A stretch of DNA of 64,000 nucleotides from Pegoplata infirma (Eukaryota > Arthropoda > Insecta > Diptera > Anthomyiidae): NCBI GenBank assembly GCA_963921195.1, contig OY992537.1:55948313-56012312 (forward strand). The letters run 5' to 3'. The position numbers were made by a program, and so were the translations under genes. The stretch's first letter is position 1. Each line of letters opens with the position of its first letter. The notes beneath the pieces are model-generated. The model had not been told where the DNA came from. It did not search any database and saw only the letters and a program-made list of their open reading frames with translations. This document shows, piece after piece, positions 46,229 to 54,389 of this stretch.

Positions 46229-47026
46229 CACTCATAATAATAACTCTGCAAAATACTCTGTAAAATGACTGTAATCTCAATTCAACAGATATTTGACAGA
46301 GTTTTCTGTCAAAATACAGATTTAAAGAAAATACTTTGTATTTTGTTGTTACAAAAAAACAAAGTTTCCTCTGTTATATTACTTTTTACTTTGTAATCTT
46401 AATTTTACAGATAATTAACAGAGTTTTCTGCTAAAATACAGATCTAAGCAAAATACTTTGTATTTTTTTTATAACCAAAAAAGTTTTTTGTTTTGAGTAG
46501 TTTTTGTTACCAAACATCAAAATTTTATCTGTATATTTTTTTTTTTTTGAGAAAAATTTGAAAAAGTAGCAAAAAAAAGTTATCAAAATTTTTTTTTCAG
46601 GAATCTTATAAAAATTTTACAAAATAACATGCATTTAACTAAACGCTGTAAATTTACAGAGCTTTTTCTGTAATTTTTTTTTGCATCAAATGTATTTTAC
46701 AAATATATGTAAATTTACATAGTATTCTTTGTATTATTTAACCAATATTTTACTAGAAACTCTGTAAATTAACAGTTTTTTTTTTGTCCAAATCATTTTA
46801 CAGAGTTTTATAGTAAAATTACAGAGTTTTCTCTGTAAAAAAGCTTTCATATTTAACCAATATTTTACTATAAGCTCTGTAATTTAACAGTTTTTTTTCT
46901 GTCAAAATCATTTTACAGAGTTTTTTAGTAAAATTACCAAGAAATGTTGTTAGCTGGAAAAGTATGGTGTACTCTGTTAAATTAGCAGAGTTTTTCTGTA
47001 ATTTAACAGAGTTATTATTTTGAGTG
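46229..47026. mobile_element. TA-flanked 798-bp MITE
   Basis: Ends CACTCATAATAATAACTCTG and CAGAGTTATTATTTTGAGTG, TA on both sides (46227-46228, 47027-47028). The interior is made of many TTTACAGAGTTTT and CTCTGTAAATT words in both orientations. The short frames inside are not genes. Confidence 0.75.
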
Positions 47027-47128
47027 TACGAAATTTTTTGTGGAAATTGACGAATATTTGACTTTCTCATAAGACAACCCCAAATTTTAAATAGCCCAGA
47101 GTGTTCAGCATTAAAAATTATGGGGTTA

Positions 47129-47144
47129 GGGGGGGGGGGGGGGG
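47129..47144 (+). repeat. 16-nt poly-G run
   Basis: Sixteen consecutive G after GGGGTTA, in a window that is otherwise extremely AT-rich. It could form a G-quadruplex or be a sequencing or assembly slip. Confidence 0.9.
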
Positions 47145-47743
47145 TGGGTTATTCATTCACGACCTATATTGAATTTAAGACAAATTCGTAAAATCTGTGC
47201 AATTGAAGTTTATGATAGGTTTTTTATAAACTCTCACTAGCATCGGATCTTCCACACACACAAAAAATTATTGGCTAAAAATTTTCAATTAAATCTATTG
47301 ATCAACAAAATTTCAAAAAGTCAATTATTGTGTTGCTCAAAATTTAAGCTTTCCAAACATTTTTTGTTATTTTCTTTTACTGTCGAAAATCAATGTTTCA
47401 ACACACCAAAATTTTGCATCGCTTTAATTTATCTGACTACATTTTTTGAAAAAATTTACAAAATAAGCGGGTTTTATATGTTTTATTGTGGGCAACACTT
47501 ACATTGGTCAGCAAAAAATATGCATTTCTTCGTAATTTTGTCATTCGTTGAGTCTTAAAAATGCGTATACATATTTTATTTTCTTTATGTTTTTTAATGG
47601 CGGCATTTTCAATTTATTTAAGCGCGTGCGTTAGTGAATAACTTTTAAGAAAAGAAAGAAAAAACTATTAAATAAATAATAAAATACAATACAAAAATTT
47701 AAATATTAAAAGTGTGCTGCTGTTTGCAAAAAGGTGAGCTAAA

Positions 47744-50131
47744 ATGGATACTATTAATTGTTTTTATTGCAAAGAAAAATTAAGTGGCGTTGCCTTATAT
47801 ATGATCCATTTAAATAAGCACGAAAAACTATGTCCAGGAATAGTATTTGAGTGCACAATTGGAAAATGCTACCAAAAATTCAAAACAAAATTTTCCTTTA
47901 AACGCCATCTTATACACCACAATAAAAATACACAAAAGAATGTCATTCCAGAAAATTCTGAAAATGTTGCCACCAGTATTGAGTGTGACATATCAAGTGT
48001 TCCTGAAGTAAATACTTATGATGCACAATCCGTACCAATGGTTAAAGAACACATTGATTTTTGCTATAAAGAAAAAGTCCAGGAGATACATCTTTTCGCC
48101 ACCAAATTTATGGTTCAGTTGAATTCTTATAGCAATTTCGCACGTTCGGACATTTTTATCATAAAAAAACATGTTGAGGAATTAATATTAACTCCTGTCC
48201 TTGATTTTGTTAGAGATTGCGTTACCCAAAGCAGTTTTACCGAAAAAACTTTATTGGAGGTTCTTAGTGATGCTAAAGATGTTTTTGCAAATGTAAAAAC
48301 TGAATTTAAATTAAAAAAAACCATGAAAGATTGTGGGATTATAGGGGAGGTTGAGCCATTTAATATTTGTAACAATCCCTCCTCTAATGGCATAATTATG
48401 CCATTAGAATATCAATTTAAATGCATTTTCGAACAAAATAACTTAATAGATGATGTTTTAACTCATATGGAAAATTTGGAAAATGATAAAAACTTTAAAA
48501 ATTTTATACAGGGAGAATTGTGGCGCCAAAAAAGAAGTTTGTACCCACACCAAATAACAATTCCCTTTTTTCTTTATGGGGACGATTTTGGAATCAATAA
48601 TGCCATAGGTCCCAAGTCAAATAGACACTCAATGTGCAACTTCTATTATAGTTTTCCTTGTCTGCCAACGAAATCCTCAAAACAGGATGAAGTATATTTA
48701 GCTTGTTCAGTTAAAACTGCAGATGTCAAACTGTATGGCAATAAATGCTACGTTCCATTAGTCAACACTTTAAAAAATTTAGAAGTGAACGGCATTGAGT
48801 TAAAAACCAAAGAGGGTTCGAAAACCGTCCACTTTATAATGGGTCTTTTGCTGGGAGACAATCTTGGGCTCAATGTTACATTAGGATTTTCTAAATCATT
48901 CTCAGCACACTATTTTTGCAGATTTTGCCTAATAAAAAAATCAGATTCTCAGCAGGCAAATGTAGCAAATCAAAATATTGTAAGGAACCGTATCAACTAC
49001 AGGGAAGCTATTGATGGACAGTTATCTGCACCAACTGGCATTAGTACTGATTGTGCTTTTAATAGCCTTCCTAGTTTTCATTGCACGGAAAACTTTATCG
49101 TTGACGTGATGCACGATTTCTTCGAGGGAATATGTCATAACGTTGTGTGTGAAGCTCTTGATTTTTTTGTGTACAAAATGAAGTATTTTTCAATTGAAAT
49201 TTTAAACAACAGACTCGAAAGTTTTTCATATGAAAAACATAACAAAGGAAATGAAAAATTAAAAGTAACTGATATAGAAATTAAAAGTAGAAAACTTAAA
49301 ATGTCAGCAAAGCAGATGCTGTGTTTTTGTAACTATTTTCCCATACTTTTTGGAGAGTTTATTTCACACGGGGATGAAGTTTGGACGTTTTTACTAAATT
49401 TTTTCGAGCTAATTGATGATATTTTATGTTTCGAAATAACTGACGCTTTAATAAACAATATAAAGTTAAAAACGGAAAAACTAAATGAAAACTATCGATT
49501 GTTATTTAAAAAAAATTTGACTCCAAAATTTCATTTTCTTACCCACTATGCATTAATAATGAAAAATTCGGGTCCATTAAGGCATTTGTGGAGCTTTAAG
49601 TATGAGGGTAAGCATAAGCAGTTTAAAATTTATGCTCATGTCATAACGTCTAGGAAAAATATACCCATTAGTTTTGCATACAAGCAACAAATGGTTTTTG
49701 CAAACTTTTTATTAAAAAAAGAAAAACGTGAAGATGTTATTTTAAAAAATCCTTATGTAAACGAAGACATTGAAGAAATAATTAGTAAACGGTTACAAAT
49801 TCCAATCAGTTCCTTTACAATGTATTCAAAGGCTGAGATTTGGGGATACACTTACAGTGTCGATCATTTTGTGTCAACATTTTCTGGTGATTTTAAAATT
49901 TATGAAATTTTTTTAATTGTAAAAACCACAGACAACAAAATTTTTCTTTGCTGTAAAAATATGACTACCACTTATAATAACCACTATGCAGCATTTGAAA
50001 GTGGTATAATTTCGACTAATTACGATATCATAAATTTAACAGACATTGTTGGCCCACCTGTGCAAATTGTAAAAACAACCCAAGGCCAAACCTTCGTTAA
50101 ATTGAAGGAATTTTACAAAACGATATACTAA
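47744..50131 (+). CDS. CACTA/CMC-type (tnp2-like) transposase with N-terminal zinc fingers
   Basis: A single 795-codon exon. Residues 5-60 hold two zinc fingers: CFYC with later His, then a C-x4-C-x12-H-x4-H finger ending KRHLIHH. The core carries the acidic and metal-binding signature described for CACTA-like DDE transposases: YGDDFG (Asp280/281), LLLGDNLGLN (Asp372), the C(2)C knuckle CRFC (392-395) and VMHDFFEG (Met456-His457, Glu461). The C-terminal KFHFLTHYALIMKNSGPLRH and FKYEGKHKQFK match the tnp2-like tail. The reading frame is intact, so the protein could be active; its role would be cutting and joining transposon ends. Start chosen at the first Met, just before the first finger. The stop is 8 nt before the SAM gene. 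A domesticated host gene is possible, but the surrounding insertions argue for a transposon. Superfamily assignment rests on motifs only. Confidence 0.78.
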   Translation: MDTINCFYCKEKLSGVALYMIHLNKHEKLCPGIVFECTIGKCYQKFKTKFSFKRHLIHHNKNTQKNVIPENSENVATSIECDISSVPEVNTYDAQSVPMVKEHIDFCYKEKVQEIHLFATKFMVQLNSYSNFARSDIFIIKKHVEELILTPVLDFVRDCVTQSSFTEKTLLEVLSDAKDVFANVKTEFKLKKTMKDCGIIGEVEPFNICNNPSSNGIIMPLEYQFKCIFEQNNLIDDVLTHMENLENDKNFKNFIQGELWRQKRSLYPHQITIPFFLYGDDFGINNAIGPKSNRHSMCNFYYSFPCLPTKSSKQDEVYLACSVKTADVKLYGNKCYVPLVNTLKNLEVNGIELKTKEGSKTVHFIMGLLLGDNLGLNVTLGFSKSFSAHYFCRFCLIKKSDSQQANVANQNIVRNRINYREAIDGQLSAPTGISTDCAFNSLPSFHCTENFIVDVMHDFFEGICHNVVCEALDFFVYKMKYFSIEILNNRLESFSYEKHNKGNEKLKVTDIEIKSRKLKMSAKQMLCFCNYFPILFGEFISHGDEVWTFLLNFFELIDDILCFEITDALINNIKLKTEKLNENYRLLFKKNLTPKFHFLTHYALIMKNSGPLRHLWSFKYEGKHKQFKIYAHVITSRKNIPISFAYKQQMVFANFLLKKEKREDVILKNPYVNEDIEEIISKRLQIPISSFTMYSKAEIWGYTYSVDHFVSTFSGDFKIYEIFLIVKTTDNKIFLCCKNMTTTYNNHYAAFESGIISTNYDIINLTDIVGPPVQIVKTTQGQTFVKLKEFYKTIY

Positions 50132-50139
50132 ATCTTAAA

Positions 50140-53100
50140 ATGGAAGGGGAAAATACTGATGTGGAACTTAATACATTACTTACTTCGTGGAAACTCCAAC
50201 ATCTGTACCAACTGCTTTATGGTAAGGAAATATTTATTTTTTTTTATAAAAAAAAAATAATAAAAAAAAAATATTTCAGATCAACGTATTACTGTAGAAG
50301 TTTTACCAGCATTACAGTCACATCATATAAGAAAAGTTTTTAGCAATGTACACGCTGGTGATGAGGCAATGTTTGAGCTGAATTTGAAACGCTATAAAGC
50401 CAGTTTAAAACCAAAGACAAATGAAGTTCAAAATGTTGAAAGCGTAAAACCATCTTCAAGCAAAAGCAGTAAAGAAAAAGAGAAAAAATCTGAACAGGAG
50501 ACATCTGTTGCATATATACTTCAGGAAACAAAAAGTGGTCAAATGATTAAAAAGTATTTTAAACAACACAATGCCATCCATGATGAGCAAAGAATGCAGC
50601 TTATAAACACAATTGCTACACTCTAAAAAACGCATGTAAACTTACTATTATAAATTGGGTAAATTTTTGTTGAAAAGCACGCATTATGTGTTAATATAAA
50701 CACTAAATGCGTATAATAAATTCAAACCAATTAAACACAGCAGATTAAAAATATTATCCGTTAATTCAAATATTTTACACACAAATGCGTAAATAAAATT
50801 GTCGAACAACATACATACACACATGTTAAATAACTAAAACGCCATATAAAAGTATAAGCTTCCGTAGCGTAGTGGTTAAGAAGTGTACTTTCAAATCAGA
50901 AGGTGGCGAGTTCGATGCTGGCTGGCGGCGTATGTTTTTTTTTTGTTTTTTTGTTATATTTCATTCACCTCTTTTTTATTTAAATTGACCACATGTATTC
51001 AATTTATTCAACTTACACATTCAGATTAAAATTACCCAATTTATAGTAGGAGTCCAGTTTCCTACTATAAATTGGGTAAATTTCAACAAATTTTGATTAG
51101 AGTGTACATATTTAAACGAAAATGATATCGAATGTTCTTTAACCAAGTGCACCGAATTTGAAAAAGAAATTTGTTCTCTTTTTCCAACAGAAAAAATCGT
51201 AAGTATAAATTATTGTAGTAAGTTAATTATTCAGTAACTATTTCGTTTTTTAAAGGAATACTATAATACAGGAAAAAGAGGAAAACTTTACAATAAGATA
51301 TCCAATTTGAAACGAATTCAAAACGGTATTTTAAAAGTCAAAACTGTAAAACCAGAAGAAGATGATTCAATTGGTAAGTTTAGATTTTTTAATGTGTAGT
51401 TTAACAGCTTAAAGAATTTTTCAAATTTAAATTTTTTTTGTTTTAAATCTTAGATTTTACCCACTGTACACAAACGACTGACATGCTTTAAATTCTTCCA
51501 TCTGAAGATATTAAGCTTATTATCATTTTCCAAAACTTTACTTTATTTAAGGCCCACTTTATATATATTTATGTTCCTTTAACTCCCACTGGAGCATAGG
51601 GCGCCAAAAAAGCCCACTTTGCCAGAAAAAAAATCTATGAAATATTATTTATGACCAATAATCAATTACTCAAACATTTTTCCTCCATATTTTTTTCTGT
51701 GAAAGGATTTGCAAAAACCATTTTTGTTGTTGATTTGGTTCGGCTTAAGGTCATAAGTTAGAGAAAAATATTGTTAAATAAAAAACACTGCTTTTAATTT
51801 TTCAATTTTTCACTCAAATTTTTGTTTATTTTCCGATATTTCGGCCAAACATCGTTGACCATCCTCAGGGATCTGGCAAGATACGATAAAAATAAAAATA
51901 TATTGTATATTTATAGATTAAAAATACAAATAAAAAAATCACTAAAATATATTTATTTTAAAAAATATAATTACTTTAAAAACTTTAAAAAATCAAAGTT
52001 TTTTCTGTGAGTTGAAAAAGCTCTTAGCTGGTGTGTAAGTTTTTGTCAACTAGTTTCTGTTTAGTTTTTTTGTATTTATGTACTGTGTGTTTATAAAGCT
52101 GAGTACATTTTTCCGTATCTATCCTATAATTGAGACGCACATTTGGGGAGAGATTAATTATATGGAGCATTTCTAAATTAAATCTCTTGTTGTAGTTATT
52201 CTCTTCTTGTAGAATTTTCGTATCCTCAAAATTGGGTTTATGTCCACTAGTTGCACAGTGTGCTGCAAGTGCCGTTTTTTGCTCAATTGGTTTATTGACT
52301 GCTTTTATATCCGATTTGTGCGATGAAAGCCTGGTCTTCAATTTGGTTTTAGTGGTGCCAACATATTCCTTGTTGCATGGATTGGATCCGTTCCCGTTAC
52401 AACTAATTTTATATATAAGATTTGATTTGTCTTCTTTGTCGATTTTTGATTTTGTTTTGCTAAATAATTGTTCGACCGAATTATTAGTTTTAAACGCCAA
52501 TATGTACTTTTCTCTATCATATAAGTCTGAATCCCTAAATCTTTCAGACAAGCCGGGTATATAATTAGTAGATTTGTAAATTTTTCCGGGTTCTAACTCT
52601 TTGGCTGCTTTATTTTTGCTTAATTTGACATGTTTGATTAGATCATTAACAGTTTTTCTCGGAAATTCGTTTTTCATTAATATATGTGTAATTTTTTGTA
52701 AATTTTTCTTGTGAAAATCCGTGTCACTTATTTCTCCCCAAATGTGCGTCTCAATTATAGGATAGATACGGAAAAATGTACTCAGCTTTATAAACACACA
52801 GTACATAAATACAAAAAAAAACTAAACAGAAACTAGTTGACAAAAACTTACACACCAGCTAAGAGCTTTTTCAACTCACAGAAAAAACTTTGATTTTTTA
52901 AAGTTTTTAAAGTAATTATATTTTTTAAAATAAATATATTTTAGTGATTTTTTTATTTGTATTTTTAATCTATAAATATACAATATATTTTTATTTTTAT
53001 CGTATCTTGCCAGATCCCTGAGGATGGTCAACGATGTTTGGCCGAAATATCGGAAAATAAACAAAAATTTGAGTGAAAAATTGAAAAATTAAAAGCAGTG

Positions 53101-53526
53101 TTTTTTATTTAACAATATTTTTCTCTAACTTATGACCTTAAGCCGAACCAAATCAACAACATACAATATCACAGGTCAACAATAATTTAATATTTTTTCA
53201 ACAAAACCATTTTTGTAAAGATTTTTGCTCACTGTTCTATTTTAGAGTTCGACCCCTTTATCATATCATATTCATAACTTTTAAAGCTATTAAATTATAC
53301 TTTTTCATTATACACATCCAGCGAATTCACCTGAACCTGAAGAAAACTATGTCAATGCAATAAAGTGTTTAAAAAACGAAAACATTTCTGCTGAAGAGTT
53401 CGATATTTATTGGACACAGTGTGCAACGTACCGTTTCAAACAAATGAAGGAGTCTCAGTCCACAAAACAATTTTTAGAACTATGGCCACAATACACGAAA
53501 CCATCAGGTATTCATTTGGTAAGAAA

Positions 53527-53558
<32 letters not shown>

Positions 53559-54236
53559 TAATTTTTAATCGTTTTTATAAACATAAAGATCAATATAGAC
53601 TTCAACTTAAAATATCCAATGGCGAAAGATTTAAAAGCCAGATGGTCATTTTGTGAAGACAAAATGTTGATTTATTTAAAATCAAAAGTCAACAATCCTT
53701 CTGTTTTAAGAGAGATGAACAAACCAATTGTTTTTGCTAATTCAGGTAGTTATAAAAACTAGTATAAAAAATAAAAATATAATTCTATATGTATTTCTTT
53801 TTCAATAGAGTCAAAAACTTTTTACATTGTATGGTATTTGCATTATATGTTTCCCCCCCAGCTAAGAGCTGCTTCAGACGAAATTGGTGCAAAGTATAGA
53901 AAAAAACACACAATTATTGATTCTCAAGATTCATTTGCAATCATGTCTCCAACACCTGAAGAATTGGATGCCAAATTAAAACTGCTTAAGTTACAAAACA
54001 AAAATATTCAGCCGAAATTACTTATTGTTGGAGTTCCTGGTAATATTAAGTCTATATCAGTTTTTTTCGATGACCTTCAATTCCCTTTTTTAACAATTTT
54101 AAGTGCCATTGATACACTTTTTAAAATCTTCTATGTTTTTAATTTGCAGTATCCTGAGGAATCAGAAATATTTTATTGTTTCTTGCAAGATTTTTTGTAT
54201 GAAATTCCACTAAAAAAAAAAATCCTAAAATTCTAA
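50140..54236 (+). CDS. SAM-domain accessory protein of the transposon, disrupted by a MITE
   Basis: Six exons joined by GT/AG: 50140-50221, 50280-51198 (interrupted), 51256-51373, 53322-53518, 53589-53745 and 53809-54236. Without the MITE at 50619-51104 and one TA the exons sum to exactly 471 codons including the stop, with all phases matching. Residues 1-60 form a SAM-like helical domain (LLTSWKLQHLYQLLY, then ITVEVLPALQSHHIRKVF and GDEAMFELNLKRY). Later come a Lys/Ser/Glu linker, GKRGKLYNKISNLKRIQNG, FLELWPQYTKPSGIHL followed by INIDFNLKYP, and the end KLLIVGVPGNI with SAIDTLFKIFYVF and LQYPEES. From recall, insect genomes hold many uncharacterised SAM proteins of this layout; the function is unknown. 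The inserted MITE puts a stop at 50624-50626, so this copy yields a truncated product unless the insertion is spliced out. Intron 3 contains the Penelope-like element. Confidence 0.75.
50858..50929 (+). other. tRNA-like module with A and B boxes
   Basis: TAGCGTAGTGG (50865-50875) matches the Pol III A box and GAGTTCGATGC (50908-50918) the B box; their 43-nt offset equals that of true tRNAs. The acceptor stem does not close well, so it is a tRNA-derived or SINE-like sequence rather than a working tRNA gene. Confidence 0.6.
51032..51079. repeat. Perfect 20-bp-stem hairpin
   Basis: TTACCCAATTTATAGTAGGA at 51032-51051 is exactly inverted at 51060-51079 around an 8-nt loop. It lies just inside the right end of the MITE. 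Confidence 0.9.
51725..52151 (-). repeat. pLTR-like arm 1 of the Penelope-like element
   Basis: A 427-bp arm covering the true 3' end of the element, including the last 42 or so codons of the GIY-YIG frame, then non-coding sequence. The copy at 52733-53161 is its inverse with almost no differences, so the duplication is recent. Confidence 0.85.
51839..51868 (-). ncRNA. Hammerhead-ribozyme-like motif in arm 1
   Basis: On the minus strand CTGAGGA (51868-51862; consensus CUGANGA) is followed by a GGTC/GGCC-paired helix and GAAA (51842-51839). This is the hammerhead core order known from Penelope-like pLTRs. Stem III is weak (TAT/ATA) and activity is uncertain. Confidence 0.4.
52024..52806 (-). 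CDS. GIY-YIG endonuclease domain of a Penelope-like element (fragment)
   Basis: An intact 260-codon frame. Residues about 130-150 carry the GIY-YIG core as LIYKISC and EYVGTT, then R159 and H163 of LKTRLSSHK, Cys136 and Cys144, His183 and His189 (the CCHH zinc site of Penelope-type domains), and Glu212 in RFNLEMLHI. The segment at 40-125 (HILMKNEFPRKTVNDLI, IPGLSERFRDSD, FKTNNSVEQLFSKTKSKI) matches the linker after the reverse transcriptase. The first 25 residues come from the inverted arm, so the start Met is fortuitous and this is a truncated C-terminal piece, not a complete protein. The enzyme nicks target DNA in the intact family. Open frame and intact motifs indicate a young copy. Confidence 0.82.
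   Translation of the reverse strand: MYCVFIKLSTFFRIYPIIETHIWGEISDTDFHKKNLQKITHILMKNEFPRKTVNDLIKHVKLSKNKAAKELEPGKIYKSTNYIPGLSERFRDSDLYDREKYILAFKTNNSVEQLFSKTKSKIDKEDKSNLIYKISCNGNGSNPCNKEYVGTTKTKLKTRLSSHKSDIKAVNKPIEQKTALAAHCATSGHKPNFEDTKILQEENNYNKRFNLEMLHIINLSPNVRLNYRIDTEKCTQLYKHTVHKYKKTKQKLVDKNLHTS
52733..53161 (+). repeat. pLTR-like arm 2 of the Penelope-like element
   Basis: Inverse of 51725-52151. It supplies the artificial first 25 codons of the endonuclease frame and carries the second hammerhead-like motif. Confidence 0.85.
53018..53047 (+). ncRNA. Hammerhead-ribozyme-like motif in arm 2
   Basis: CTGAGGA at 53018-53024 and GAAA at 53044-53047, separated by a TGGTC...GGCC helix, an exact inverted copy of the motif in arm 1. 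Confidence 0.4.
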
Positions 54237-54389
54237 CTGTTAAAAATGACATTTTAAGTTTAAGTACCAATTCATAAGGCCTTTTGAATTCGCAATTTTC
54301 AGAAATATTCAGTTATCGGATAAAATTACAAATTTTATATTAATTTGTAATGACTGTTTATAAATTGCAATCCACCCTAATTACCTTGA

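Larger units (their letters stand above)
50619..51104. mobile_element. 486-bp TA-flanked MITE in exon 2 of the SAM gene
   Basis: Ends CACTCTAA and TTAGAGTG; TA at 50617-50618 and 51105-51106. Removing the element and one TA restores one continuous reading frame, which is independent proof of the insertion. The element carries a tRNA-like module at 50858-50929 and a strong hairpin at 51032-51079; the ACTATAAATTGGGTAAATTT word occurs near both ends. Confidence 0.9.
51714..53216 (-). mobile_element. 5'-truncated Penelope-like element with inverted pLTR-like arms
   Basis: Two near-identical inverted arms, 51725-52151 and 52733-53161, enclose a 581-bp core encoding a GIY-YIG endonuclease on the minus strand. 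The 14-mer AAAACCATTTTTGT occurs directly at 51714-51727 and 53203-53216 and is a plausible target duplication. Penelope-like elements typically have terminal pLTRs that can be inverted, a C-terminal GIY-YIG domain and hammerhead motifs, all of which appear here; the reverse transcriptase is absent. It lies in intron 3 of the SAM gene, antisense to it. Confidence 0.82.
45904..54381 (+). mobile_element. Candidate two-gene DNA transposon (ATTAGGGTGG ends)
   Basis: ATTAGGGTGG at 45904-45913 and CCACCCTAAT at 54372-54381 bracket the transposase-like gene (47744-50131) and the SAM-domain gene (50140-54236), both on the plus strand. The same ends delimit a 461-bp MITE at 56009-56469. The inverted match beyond the first 10-11 bp is weak, and the target duplication is unclear (TA lies inside the repeats). 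The 1.8-kb leader contains another MITE at 46229-47026. The interior is disrupted by a MITE and a Penelope-like element. The two genes as a unit are well supported; these exact ends are a hypothesis. Confidence 0.45.

Noticed and set aside
48127..48393. 88-codon minus-strand frame
   Set aside because: Shadow inside the transposase gene.
50858..50929. Functional tRNA gene
   Set aside because: The boxes are good but the acceptor stem does not pair and it lies inside a MITE.
52232..52564. 110-codon plus-strand frame
   Set aside because: Shadow of the GIY-YIG endonuclease on the opposite strand.
51822..53064. Two identical 62-codon frames in opposite orientation
   Set aside because: They are the inverted pLTR-like arms read in one frame; the non-coding arm explains them.
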